Assembly: GCF_004216575.1 (NCBI RefSeq)
Contig: NZ_SGWW01000001.1
Coordinates: 744,001-808,000, forward strand
Source: Microcella putealis
GTDB taxonomy: Bacteria; Actinomycetota; Actinomycetes; Actinomycetales; Microbacteriaceae
Direction of reading: 5' to 3'
Length of the DNA: 64,000 nt
The notes below the pieces were generated by a model. The model ran no database searches. It had not been told where the DNA came from and was given only the letters and a program-made list of their open reading frames with translations. Position 1 is the stretch's first letter, and each line of letters starts with the position of its first letter. Made by a program: the position numbers and the translations under genes. This document shows positions 9,338-20,635 of this stretch, one piece after another.

Positions 9338-10432
9338 CTAGACGGTTCCTTCGGGGGAACGCTTCTCGTCGCCACGCGGAGACGTCGGGTCACTCGGCCG
9401 CATTCCGGCACCGGTGGCACGCGAGCCGAACATCGCCGCGATGATCGACCGGCGACGAGGCCGGAATCGGCTCTGTCGCGGGTCGAACGCGTCGCGCAGG
9501 CCATCACCGACGAAGTTCACGGCCAAGGTCAGCAGGATGATGAACACACCCGGCCACCAGAACAGCCACGGCCGCGTCACGAACGAGCTCTGGTTCTGGC
9601 TGATGAGCCCACCGAGCGACACGTCCGGCGGTCGAACTCCGAGGTTCAGATACCCCAGCGCCGCTTCGAGCAGAATCGCGCCCGCCATGAGCAGGGTGGC
9701 GGTCACGATGATGACGCCAATCGCGTTCGGCACGATGTGCTTGAAGATGATGCGACGGTCGCTCGCGCCCGCCATCTTGGCGGCGTCGACAAACTCGCGT
9801 TCGCGCAGCGACAGGAATTCTGCGCGTACGAGACGCGCCATGCCCATCCAGCCGAAGAGTCCGAGCAGGGCGCCTAGGAAGAGAACACCGACACCGAGTC
9901 CAGCGCCGCTCGCGATCTGACCGAGCACCGCCGCGATGACAAGCGTGGGGATGATGATGAACAGGTCGGTGATGCGCATCAGGATGTTGTCGACCACGCC
10001 GCGATAGAAGCCCGCGATTCCGCCCACAATCGTGCCCAAGACCGTGGCGATCGCCGCGACGACGAACATCACCGTGAGCGAGTTCTGAATACCCCGCATC
10101 ACCTGGGCGAAGTTGTCTTTGCCGATGCGGTCTTGGCCGAACGGGTGTGCGCCGAGCGAGATGCCCTCGCCTCCCGCCCACTTCGGGATCAGTGACAGCG
10201 TCGGTTGCCCGCCGTTGACCGGCGTGTTGAGTTGCTGGAACGTGAGCGGCCACCACCCGGGAATGGGGCCGAACCCGATGGAGGTGAACGCGAGCCCGGT
10301 GATCAGAAAGATCACGATGAGCGACGCCACGGCAATCTTGTGCCGCAAGAAGCGGCGCAGGATCAACCGTGACTGGCTGAGGCCAACCTCGTCCTTTTCC
10401 TGCTTCTTCGTCTTCTCAGGTGCGGTGCTCAC
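9338..10432 (-). CDS. peptide-type ABC transporter permease (DppC type)
   Basis: A 364-residue inner-membrane permease with an N-terminal anchor helix (about 33-53), an OppC-type periplasmic loop containing HPFGQDRIGKDNFAQ, and five further helices. The EAA loop, which contacts the ATPase, is visible as EFVDAAKMAGASDRRI. The GTG start overlaps the stop of the other permease gene (GTGA at 10432-10429), so translation is coupled. A charged C-terminal tail of about 40 residues is longer than usual. Confidence 0.95.
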   Translation of the reverse strand: MSTAPEKTKKQEKDEVGLSQSRLILRRFLRHKIAVASLIVIFLITGLAFTSIGFGPIPGWWPLTFQQLNTPVNGGQPTLSLIPKWAGGEGISLGAHPFGQDRIGKDNFAQVMRGIQNSLTVMFVVAAIATVLGTIVGGIAGFYRGVVDNILMRITDLFIIIPTLVIAAVLGQIASGAGLGVGVLFLGALLGLFGWMGMARLVRAEFLSLREREFVDAAKMAGASDRRIIFKHIVPNAIGVIIVTATLLMAGAILLEAALGYLNLGVRPPDVSLGGLISQNQSSFVTRPWLFWWPGVFIILLTLAVNFVGDGLRDAFDPRQSRFRPRRRSIIAAMFGSRATGAGMRPSDPTSPRGDEKRSPEGTV

Positions 10433-11970
10433 TGCGGGGCCTTCACTCTCGGGTCGAGAACGGCGTACGACAGGTCGGCGATCAGGTTGGCGATCAGCAC
10501 GACCACGGCGACGATGACGAAGTACGCCATGACGGGGTTGGGGTCGACGTTGCTGAGGGCGCGAATGAACAACTGGCCCATGCCGCTGATCGAGAACACC
10601 TGCTCGGTGATGATCGCGCCGCCCACGACGGCGGCAATGTCGACGGGGATGAACGTGGCCAGCGGAATCAGCGAGTTACGGAACGCGTGACGCATCACCA
10701 CGGTGCGTTCGCCGAGGCCCTTCGCCCGCGCAGTGCGGATGTAGTCCTGGTTGAGCACCTCGAGCATGCCCGCCCGCACGTAGCGGGTATACGACGCCAG
10801 CGAGATGAGCACGAGGGCGAGGGTCGGCAACAGGAAGTGGGTGAAGCTGTCGATTCCGAGAATCCACATGTCGCCATCAAGCGTCGGTGTGCTCGCGCCA
10901 ACGGTCGCAATGGGGCGGCCGTTGATGGAGCGATCGGTGAAGTAGTCATCCCACGACTGCATAAAGCGGTCGATGACGATCACGATGAACGACAGCGCGG
11001 CCGTGACACCACCGATGCGCATGTACACGCCCCGGTCGTAACCGCCGGCGAAGAAGCCCACGGCGATGCCGGCCGCCGTCAGGATCGAGCCGACGATGAT
11101 GATGGTGCCGGCCGTCGAGATGTCGAACAGTCCCTGCACCGAGAAGTAGGTCGCGATGGACAGAGCCGCGGCGATCAGCCCGGTGACGAGTGCGCGACGG
11201 CTTTGGAGGCCGGCGAACAGCGTCGTGGTGAGGATGGCGATACCGATGGCGATGAGCGGCAGGGCGACCGGCCCGATTCCCGGGAAGCGGAACCAGTTGA
11301 TCGCGTCCATGAGAGCAAAGACACCGGACGTTGCGAGCGCCGAGACGGCGAAGACAGTGATGCGACGTCGTCGATCACCGCCGATGATGCTCTGCCAGAT
11401 GATGCCGCTGACAAGACCGATGCCGATCAGCACCGCGGGGGGAATATTCGGGTCGGCGAGGAAGTCGTTGAAGCCGATCGCGATGAACTCCTTGAGGAGC
11501 ACGGCGATGAAGAAGGAAGGCAGCGAGAACATCAGGAAGACCAGGAAGGTCACCGTCAGGTCAAAGCCTGTGTTCTGGCGCAGCGCGGAAACGATGCCGA
11601 TGATGATGCCGAAGACGATGGCCAGGAGCGTCGCGCCGGTGAGAAGTTGAATCGTCGATCCCAGCGCAATGGGTAGCAACTCGGTCACCTGCTGGTTACG
11701 CACATTGACGCCGAGGTCACACGCGTTGGCGAATGGGATCAGGCAGCGTGCCGCGCCGCTCAACCACAGGAAGTACCGAAGAGGCGCGGGAACGTCGAGG
11801 TTGAGTTGTTCCGATCGGATGCGGATCAACTCATCGCGGTTTGGTTCGCGGCTCTCACGCAGGTCGCGAAGGGGATCGCCTGACGCCGCTGTCAGGAGAT
11901 ACATGATGAAGGTCGCTCCGAGGAGCAAGAGTGTGGAGACGAAAACCCGTCTCAGGATGAAGCTCAACAT
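10429..11970 (-). CDS. peptide-type ABC transporter permease (DppB type) with a long internal membrane insertion
   Basis: The N-terminal 120 residues and the C-terminal 160 residues match OppB/DppB permeases, with the EAA loop in DYIRTARAKGLGERTVV. At 513 residues it is about 170-190 longer than a standard member (roughly 310-340). The extra part, about residues 185-370, adds several hydrophobic helices and a charged loop between the usual helices. It is continuous in frame, so this looks like a real lineage-specific expansion. ATG at 11970 follows a weak GAGGA site. It is followed by the DppC-type gene with a four-base overlap. Confidence 0.92.
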   Translation of the reverse strand: MLSFILRRVFVSTLLLLGATFIMYLLTAASGDPLRDLRESREPNRDELIRIRSEQLNLDVPAPLRYFLWLSGAARCLIPFANACDLGVNVRNQQVTELLPIALGSTIQLLTGATLLAIVFGIIIGIVSALRQNTGFDLTVTFLVFLMFSLPSFFIAVLLKEFIAIGFNDFLADPNIPPAVLIGIGLVSGIIWQSIIGGDRRRRITVFAVSALATSGVFALMDAINWFRFPGIGPVALPLIAIGIAILTTTLFAGLQSRRALVTGLIAAALSIATYFSVQGLFDISTAGTIIIVGSILTAAGIAVGFFAGGYDRGVYMRIGGVTAALSFIVIVIDRFMQSWDDYFTDRSINGRPIATVGASTPTLDGDMWILGIDSFTHFLLPTLALVLISLASYTRYVRAGMLEVLNQDYIRTARAKGLGERTVVMRHAFRNSLIPLATFIPVDIAAVVGGAIITEQVFSISGMGQLFIRALSNVDPNPVMAYFVIVAVVVLIANLIADLSYAVLDPRVKAPQ

Positions 11971-12039
11971 GGCAATGGGGTCCTCGCTGGGTCTGAGCCA
12001 GCCACCGCGGGTGGGGTGGGTCGGGGGTCACGCGAGACG

Positions 12040-12074
12040 ACGGGGCGCAAAGAGGGTTGCCCTTTGCGCCCCGT
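12040..12074 (-). terminator. 13-bp perfect hairpin between binding-protein and permease genes
   Basis: Arms at 12040-12052 and 12062-12074 are perfectly complementary (ACGGGGCGCAAAG and its complement), with a nine-base loop. No T-run follows on the minus strand. It lies 39 bases after the binding-protein stop codon and 69 bases before the DppB-type start. It could be a partial terminator or an RNA-stabilising structure that leaves more binding-protein mRNA than permease mRNA, a common arrangement in ABC importers (inference). Confidence 0.75.
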
Positions 12075-12112
12075 CAGTTCTCAGCCGAACTTAGGGGTGA
12101 TGATCACCGGCC

Positions 12113-13909
12113 TCAGGAGGCCGGGGTCCACTCCCAGAAGTTCCAGATCGGTCCGGTCTGCCAGGCGTTGTACTCAACGCCCTCAACGTTCGGGCCGATA
12201 GCCTGAACGCCGGGCAGAATGAACAACGGAAGACCGAAGTGGTCCGCCCAGATCAGGTTCTCAGCCTCAAGGATGAGCTCGAGCTGCGCGTCGGGGTCAG
12301 CCGTCACGACGAGCTCATCCCAAATAGCGTCGACCTCGGGGTTCGAGTAGCCACCGAAGTTGCCACCGCCGCCGGTGCCAAAGAGCTGCGGGTTGCCGAC
12401 GACGCCGACGCCGACGGTGCTCCACCCGAAGATGAAGGCATCCCACGTGTCGGGCTGGCCGAGCGCGGCACCCCAGACGTCGGCACCCAGTCCGCCGTCT
12501 TCAATGATGAAGCCGGCCTCCTGCGCGCTCGCCTGAATGGCGAGGAAGGCGTCCACGCGGTTCGGGTTCGCGTTGTTGTAGGCAATGCGAACGGTCGGGG
12601 TCTGGCCAGCGAGGAGCTCGCGAGCGCCCTCGATGTCGACCTCGGCGAAGTCAGCCGAACCGTTGTTGGCGATTGCATCGTCGTAGCCCGGAACGCCGAT
12701 GAAGAGGGTCTGCGAGTTGAGAACCTCGGCCTCGGGGTCGAGCGGGCGAATCAGCGCCTCGACGATCTGCTCGCGCGGGATCGTCTTCAGGAAGGCCTCG
12801 CGGACGGCCGGGTCAGCGAAGACCTCGCTACCGAAGTTGAGGTCAATGTGGTCGTACGAGCCGGTGGGGCCCGTCTGAACCTCTACGCCCGAGATCGCCT
12901 CGAGGCTGGCCAGCGTGTCGGCCGATGCCTGCGGGTTGATGATGTCGACCTCACCGTTCTGGAGGGCCTGCACCTGCGCGGTCGAGTCCGCAATGAAGCG
13001 GATAACAACCTGGTCGAACGCGGGGACGAGGTCACCGGTGTACGACTCGTTGCGCACGAGGGTCACCGACTGTCCGGCGTCCCACTCGCTGACGATGTAG
13101 GGGCCCGACGCCAGGTACAGCGAGGGGTCGCTGGGCAGCGACGCAAAGTCGAAGCCGGTGTTCCAGAAGTCGGCCAGAGCGCGCAGCTCGGGGTTCGCTT
13201 CCTGCGGGTTCGCCTCGTCACCCTCAGGCAGACCCTGGAAGAACTCGACGAGGCCCTCGGGGTCGAGACCAGCCTGCTCCGCAACCACGTGGGCGGGAAC
13301 CCCGGTCGGCGCGAAGAGGTTCCAGTCGGCGAAGGGCTCCGAGTAGGTCAGCGTGATCGAGCGGCCATCGTCGCCGACCTCGGGGAACGAGGTCAGGTCG
13401 ATGCCTGCCGTGCTGCCGGCCGGGGTGAAGTAGACGTTGCCCGCGGTCTGCTCGCCTGCGTCGTCGAAGACGGCGTCGTCGTAGTAGCCCGACGCTGCAG
13501 CCCACGCGAGGATCATGTCGTCAGCGTCGATGGGCTCGCCGTCTGACCAGGTCACGCCTTCGTTGACCGTGTAGGTGACGGTAAGCGGGTCTTCGCTGAC
13601 GAGCTCGACAGTGCCGAAGCTCTCGTCGTAGACGACCTCGGGCGCGGTGTCGAGGTAGAAGAAGCCCGCCTGGGTGAAGTACGCGACCTGGTTATTGATG
13701 TCGACGTTACCGGTGGGCGTCGCTACGTTGAAGCCGGAGAGCTCGTTGACCTCGGCGATGGTGACGGTGCCGCCCGTGGGGGCCGCGTCGTCAGTGGTGT
13801 CGTCGCCCGGCTCAGCCGTCGTGGTGCAAGCCGTGAGCGCCAGTGCTGCGACGCCAAGGCCCGCAACGCCGACAGCAAAGCGGCGCCTCCGGGGGTGAAG
13901 TGTCCTCAT
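12113..13909 (-). CDS. peptide-type ABC transporter substrate-binding lipoprotein
   Basis: A 598-residue family 5 extracellular solute-binding protein. The signal sequence has a twin-Arg-rich start (HPRRRR), a hydrophobic stretch and a lipobox ending at Cys28 (LTAC), followed by an acidic threonine-rich linker. Family features include the VTWSDGEPIDADD segment and the C-terminal YNAWQTGPIWNFWEW tail. ATG at 13909 is chosen because a strong AGGAGGA lies 11 bases upstream and the signal peptide starts there. It is the first gene of the importer operon and captures the substrate outside the cell. Confidence 0.95.
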   Translation of the reverse strand: MRTLHPRRRRFAVGVAGLGVAALALTACTTTAEPGDDTTDDAAPTGGTVTIAEVNELSGFNVATPTGNVDINNQVAYFTQAGFFYLDTAPEVVYDESFGTVELVSEDPLTVTYTVNEGVTWSDGEPIDADDMILAWAAASGYYDDAVFDDAGEQTAGNVYFTPAGSTAGIDLTSFPEVGDDGRSITLTYSEPFADWNLFAPTGVPAHVVAEQAGLDPEGLVEFFQGLPEGDEANPQEANPELRALADFWNTGFDFASLPSDPSLYLASGPYIVSEWDAGQSVTLVRNESYTGDLVPAFDQVVIRFIADSTAQVQALQNGEVDIINPQASADTLASLEAISGVEVQTGPTGSYDHIDLNFGSEVFADPAVREAFLKTIPREQIVEALIRPLDPEAEVLNSQTLFIGVPGYDDAIANNGSADFAEVDIEGARELLAGQTPTVRIAYNNANPNRVDAFLAIQASAQEAGFIIEDGGLGADVWGAALGQPDTWDAFIFGWSTVGVGVVGNPQLFGTGGGGNFGGYSNPEVDAIWDELVVTADPDAQLELILEAENLIWADHFGLPLFILPGVQAIGPNVEGVEYNAWQTGPIWNFWEWTPAS

Positions 13910-14197
13910 GGGATGTTTTCCTCCTGTGCAAGTGACCGCAAGCGTGCGTTCCGAGCGCACCCTTACGCCTATTGGGTATGACCCTAAAGAGGGGGACACA
14001 CCCAGGCCAAACCCTAGAGCCATTCGTTACACACCGGTAACGCGATTGAACAGAAGTTGGGGAGGACGTGAATTTTGTGCGCGAGACGGAATGAACACGC
14101 ATAAATATTGCGCGCATCCAGATTTAGCAGCGTGCTAAGCGCGTTCCTACCGTTCCGCCGCTCGGCGTGAATCTGCGGATGTTGTGGACATGCTCAC
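13910..14197. promoter_or_regulatory. divergent intergenic region between importer operon and CPBP gene
   Basis: This gap of 288 bases is less GC-rich than its surroundings. It contains an interrupted palindrome GTTAC-ACACCG-GTAAC (14026-14041), placed roughly 120-135 bases upstream of the binding-protein start, suitable for a regulator site. A strong ribosome-binding site lies close to 13920. I cannot pick one -10/-35 pair with confidence. Confidence 0.4.
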
Positions 14198-15040
14198 ATG
14201 AGCACCGGCACACAGGGCGCGAACCTCGTCGTGATTCACAATGGTGAGGTGAGCGCGCACTCTCCCGGCCCTGGAACATCGCCGAGCAACGGGCGCATTC
14301 GCGCCGAGATCGTCATCGTGCTCGGGCTGTCGCTCGGCATGAGCGCGCTGTACGCGATCGTGAACATCGTGAACCGCGCGACGCGCGACATTCCTTTGAG
14401 TCAGCAAACAGCATCCATCAATGTGTCGCGCGACCAGCGCGAGGTGTTCGATCTCATCTATCAGGTGCTGGGTATCGCTGCGGCACTCGTCCCCGTCGCG
14501 CTCGTGATCTTCCTGCTCTGGCGGCCCGAGCGGCCCCACCTCGCCCGGCTCGGCATCGACGGCCGACGGCCGTGGCAAGACACCCGCGATGGCATTGGAC
14601 TCGCGGCGCTCATCGGCATTCCGGGGCTCTTTGTGTACCTCGGCGGCCGCGAGCTGGGGCTCACGGTGACCGTCGTGCCGACCGACCTCGGCGCGTACTG
14701 GTGGACGGTTCCCGTGTTGCTGCTGGCGGCGCTGCGCGCGGGAATCCTTGAGGAAGTCATCGCCGTTGGGTACCTGTTCGCGCGGCTCCGCGAGCTGGGG
14801 TGGGGGCCGTGGTCGATCATCCTGACCAGCGCATTGCTGCGCGGCGCGTACCACTTCTACCAAGGCGTGGGAGCGTTCTTCGGCAACGTCGCGATGGGCA
14901 TCATCTTTGGCTGGCTGTACCAGCGATACGGGCGCCTGATGCCGCTCGTCATCGCCCACGCCGCCCTGGACGCTGTGATCTTCGTGGGATACCCCTGGGC
15001 GGCGGCGACGTTCCCAGGGGTCTTCGGGGTGCCTGAGTAA
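14198..15040 (+). CDS. CPBP-family intramembrane metalloprotease-like protein
   Basis: A 280-residue membrane protein with about seven to eight hydrophobic helices. It has the three CPBP (Abi) motifs in order: Glu-Glu in ILEEVIAVGYLF (about 184-195), the His in RGAYHFYQG (about 225-232), and HAALDAVIF (about 251-259). Family members are Rce1-like proteases in some cases and have immunity or maturation roles in bacteria; the role here is unknown. The gene is followed 10 bases later by a peroxiredoxin gene, so the two are probably co-transcribed. Confidence 0.85.
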   Translation: MSTGTQGANLVVIHNGEVSAHSPGPGTSPSNGRIRAEIVIVLGLSLGMSALYAIVNIVNRATRDIPLSQQTASINVSRDQREVFDLIYQVLGIAAALVPVALVIFLLWRPERPHLARLGIDGRRPWQDTRDGIGLAALIGIPGLFVYLGGRELGLTVTVVPTDLGAYWWTVPVLLLAALRAGILEEVIAVGYLFARLRELGWGPWSIILTSALLRGAYHFYQGVGAFFGNVAMGIIFGWLYQRYGRLMPLVIAHAALDAVIFVGYPWAAATFPGVFGVPE

Positions 15041-15050
15041 CGCTGTATCG

Positions 15051-15569
15051 ATGCCCGCCCTCGAGATTGGCCGCCCCGCCCCCGACTTCACGCTGCCCGG
15101 CGTCACCGTCGTTGACGGCCACGCGCAGCACCGGCACTTCTCTCTGCGCGACATGCGCGGCGCGCCGGTCGTGTTGGCGTTCTACCCGGCCGACAACTCG
15201 GCGGCGTGCACCGCGCAGCTCTGTTCGTACCAGTCAGAGCTCGCGGGCTTCGAGGCGCTGGGCGCCCAGGTGTGGGGCATCAGTCGACAGGACGCCACGA
15301 GCCACGAATCGTTCGCCGCTCGCCAGGGGCTGTCGTTTCCGTTGCTGGCCGATGAGAAGGGCGACGTCGTTGAGCAGTACGGCGTGAACATGTTCGGCAT
15401 CGGCACGCGGCGTTCGATCTTCCTCATCGACGCCGATGGCGTGCTGCGATGGAAGCATGTCGCTCTCGTCGGCGTGCGTTTTCAGAGTGCGGCGCGCATC
15501 CAGGAGCAATTGCGGATGCTCGACGCGCGAGGCGACGCCGGCGCGGTTCGCGACGACGCCGCCTCGTAG
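15051..15569 (+). CDS. peroxiredoxin of the BCP/PrxQ type
   Basis: Thiol peroxidase of 172 residues that reduces hydrogen peroxide and organic hydroperoxides, with thioredoxin-like partners restoring it. The peroxidatic Cys53 lies in FYPADNSAACTAQLC, and a resolving cysteine five residues later (Cys58) is the PrxQ arrangement. The usual Thr before the peroxidatic Cys is replaced within NSAAC, close to the common Thr-x-x-Cys pattern with Ser50. ATG at 15051 begins the conserved GRPAPDFTLPG region. It lies 10 bases after the CPBP gene. Confidence 0.92.
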   Translation: MPALEIGRPAPDFTLPGVTVVDGHAQHRHFSLRDMRGAPVVLAFYPADNSAACTAQLCSYQSELAGFEALGAQVWGISRQDATSHESFAARQGLSFPLLADEKGDVVEQYGVNMFGIGTRRSIFLIDADGVLRWKHVALVGVRFQSAARIQEQLRMLDARGDAGAVRDDAAS

Positions 15570-15655
15570 GCGTTTCCGCGCTCTTACGCGAACGCCTCAG
15601 TCGCGCCGCAGGCGCGCACATCAACGCTGCTGGACGCCGATTGAGGCGGTCGCCG

Positions 15656-18598
<2,943 letters not shown>

Positions 18599-18636
18599 GC
18601 GGTGCGGTGCCTTGTCTGTGGGGGTCTACGAAGCGG

Positions 18637-19008
18637 TTACTCGCCGATGAGGGCGCGGTACTCGTCGGCGCTCATGAGGGCCGGGGTCGCGGCGACGCGC
18701 ACCTTCACGAGCCAGCCGTCGCCGTACGGGTCGGCGTTGATCGTCTCGGGGGCGTCGACGACGGCCTGGTTGGCCTCGACGACCTCGCCCTCGACGGGGG
18801 CGAACAGCTCGCCGACCGACTTGGTCGACTCGACCTCGCCGACGACCGCGCCCGAGGTGAGTGACGCGCCCACGGCCGGCAGGTCGACGTAGACGACGTC
18901 GCCGAGGGCGTCGGCCGCGTACTGGGTGATGCCGACGGTGACGACGTCACCCTCGACGCGCACCCACTCGTGCTCGGCCGTGTACTGCAGATCGCTCGGA
19001 ACACTCAT
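18637..19008 (-). CDS. gcvH: glycine cleavage system H-protein
   Basis: Lipoyl carrier of 123 residues that shuttles the aminomethyl group between GcvP and GcvT. The lipoylated lysine is Lys63 in ESTKSVGE. The beta-barrel lipoyl-domain pattern and the C-terminal [10 protein letters not shown] helix are typical. It starts three bases after the gcvT stop codon and lies 38 bases ahead of gcvP. Confidence 0.98.
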   Translation of the reverse strand: MSVPSDLQYTAEHEWVRVEGDVVTVGITQYAADALGDVVYVDLPAVGASLTSGAVVGEVESTKSVGELFAPVEGEVVEANQAVVDAPETINADPYGDGWLVKVRVAATPALMSADEYRALIGE

Positions 19009-19011
19009 GGC

Positions 19012-20151
19012 TTACGCCTCTCGCTTGTAGAAGGGAAGGGGGACGACAGTAAAGGGGATGCGCGTGCCGCGGACGTCGACGGCGAGCGCCGTTCCGTGCG
19101 CGGCAACATCGGGATGCACGTGCGCCATCGCGATGGGCACGCCGAGCGTGGGCGACAGCGCCCCGCTCGTCACGACGCCGACCTCGCGGTCACCGTCGAA
19201 CACCGGGTAGTCGGCGCGGGCGGCGCGGCGGCCCTCGCCCACCATGCCGACGAGCACGGGGGCGCCCGCTGCGGGGCCTGCCTCGATGGCGGCCTTGCCG
19301 ACGAAGTGCGGCTTGTCGGTGACGACGACGCGGCCAAGACCTGCCTGCACCGGCAGGGTCTCGCGGCCGATCTCGTGGCCGTACAAGGGCATCCCTGCTT
19401 CGAGGCGCAGCGTGTCGCGGGCGGCGAGGCCACAGGGCACGAGGCCGTCGGGCTCGCCGGCGGCGAGGATCGCGCGCCACAGCTCGGCGGCGTGCTCGAC
19501 GTCGACGTAGAGCTCGAAGCCGTCTTCGCCGGTGTAACCGGTGCGGGCGACGAGCACCGACCCGCCGCGCCAGGTCATGCCCATGGCGGCGTAGTAGCGC
19601 AGGGTCTCCAGAGTCGTGCCGCCTGAGAGCTCGTCGGTGGTGTCGAGGCCCTCGACGCGGCCAAGGATGCGCTCGGCCGCAGGGCCCTGGAGCGCGATGA
19701 GCGCCATCGTCTCGGTCAGGTCGACCAGCTCGACCTCGTGCACGCCGCGGCGGGCGTGCAGCGCCTCGACGGCGGGGCCCCGGTTGCCGGCGTTCGCGAC
19801 GACCAGCCACTCAGCCTCGCCCGTGCGGTACACGATGAGGTCATCGATGATGCCGCCGTCGTCGGCGAGCAGCAGCGAGTACTTCGCCTTCATGTGCGGC
19901 AAGGTCGAAAGTCGACCGGCGAGCGCCTCATCGAGGTAGGCGCCGGCGTCGGGGCCGCTGACCGTGATCTCGGCCATGTGCGAGATGTCGAACAGGCCCG
20001 CAGCGGTACGCACGGCGTGGTGCTCGGCAAGGTCGGAGCTGTAGCGCACGGGCATGAGCCAGCCGCCGAAGTCGGTGAACGAAGCGCCGAGCGCCTCGTG
20101 CTCGGCATGCAGGGGCGACGTCTGCGGCGGGGGTGTGACGGACTCGGTCAT
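19012..20151 (-). CDS. gcvT: aminomethyltransferase, glycine cleavage T-protein
   Basis: Tetrahydrofolate-dependent enzyme of 379 residues that releases ammonia and makes 5,10-methylene-THF from the aminomethyl-lipoyl group on GcvH. Conserved GcvT features include FTDFGGWLMPVRY near the N-terminus, DISHMAEITVSG, and the C-terminal barrel. ATG at 20151 has AAGGAA just upstream. That ribosome-binding site is part of an inverted repeat downstream of the riboswitch, so start-site access is probably glycine-controlled. Confidence 0.97.
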   Translation of the reverse strand: MTESVTPPPQTSPLHAEHEALGASFTDFGGWLMPVRYSSDLAEHHAVRTAAGLFDISHMAEITVSGPDAGAYLDEALAGRLSTLPHMKAKYSLLLADDGGIIDDLIVYRTGEAEWLVVANAGNRGPAVEALHARRGVHEVELVDLTETMALIALQGPAAERILGRVEGLDTTDELSGGTTLETLRYYAAMGMTWRGGSVLVARTGYTGEDGFELYVDVEHAAELWRAILAAGEPDGLVPCGLAARDTLRLEAGMPLYGHEIGRETLPVQAGLGRVVVTDKPHFVGKAAIEAGPAAGAPVLVGMVGEGRRAARADYPVFDGDREVGVVTSGALSPTLGVPIAMAHVHPDVAAHGTALAVDVRGTRIPFTVVPLPFYKREA

Positions 20152-20192
20152 GGAGTTCCTTTGGGCGCGACGGTGCGGGGCTTCGGAACTCC
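20152..20192 (-). promoter_or_regulatory. riboswitch expression platform: ribosome-site-sequestering inverted repeat
   Basis: Arms 20185-20192 and 20152-20159 are perfectly complementary over eight bases (GGAGTTCC and GGAACTCC on the minus strand). The downstream arm abuts the gcvT ATG and includes its purine-rich ribosome-binding site. The upstream arm begins about a dozen bases after the second aptamer. Pairing would hide the ribosome site, so translation control is likely (inference). Confidence 0.6.
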
Positions 20193-20199
20193 CCCTCTG

Positions 20200-20400
20200 T
20201 CATGGTGCCTGAGAGCTTCACGGGCCGGGCGGTGCCGGTCGCGCTTTCACCGTGGGCGAGGGTCAGGCACCCAGAAAGGGATGCTCGCCCTGCTTTTCAG
20301 AGTGGCCTGCGGCGCGCGGTACGGGTGCCTGAGAGATTGGCGGGGAGGCTTGCTCCTTCGGCGCCCCGGCGTGGCCGGGGACTCTTCCGCGCGCTGTGAC
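20200..20400 (-). promoter_or_regulatory. tandem glycine riboswitch upstream of gcvT
   Basis: Read on the minus strand, two glycine aptamers are visible in tandem. Both end in the hallmark CTCTCAGGCACC, at about 20335-20324 and 20215-20204, 120 bases apart. The first aptamer also has the GCCGAAGGAGCAA core (about 20364-20352) and a GGAAGAGTCC opening near 20390. The second has a longer, more divergent core. Glycine riboswitches switch on glycine cleavage genes when glycine is high, and this one lies directly ahead of gcvTHP. The opposite-strand reading frame across it is not a gene. Confidence 0.93.
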
Positions 20401-20452
20401 GGCCGAGTGTGCAGTTATGGGCTCAGCGTACCAAGCCGGTGTGACGGAGACG

Positions 20453-20635
20453 TTACGCCGCGTCGTCGGAGCCGGGGCGCGCATCCTGATCGTCATCGCG
20501 GTTGTCGCGGAAGTAGCGGACCGTCTGCCAGATCAGCACGACGATGGTCGTGAGCGCCATGAGCGCGAAGACCGGAATCGCCCAGGAGGCGGTCGCGGGA
20601 TCGACGGGGATCGGGAAGGCGAGGCCGGGAATCAC
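20453..20635 (-). CDS. small single-pass membrane protein, unknown function
   Basis: A 60-residue protein with one clear membrane helix (about residues 17-40, AIPVFALMALTTIVVLIWQT) and a short acidic cytoplasmic tail (NRDDDQDARPGSDD). Its GTG start overlaps the stop codon of the LON-domain gene (GTGA), so the two are translationally coupled. Supporting evidence for a real gene is this coupling, the clean hydrophobic pattern, and its end 50 bases ahead of the riboswitch. No family is recognised. Confidence 0.7.
   Translation of the reverse strand: MIPGLAFPIPVDPATASWAIPVFALMALTTIVVLIWQTVRYFRDNRDDDQDARPGSDDAA

Noticed and set aside
20202-20399. Small plus-strand reading frame across the riboswitch
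   Set aside because: The region is explained by the tandem glycine aptamers on the opposite strand.
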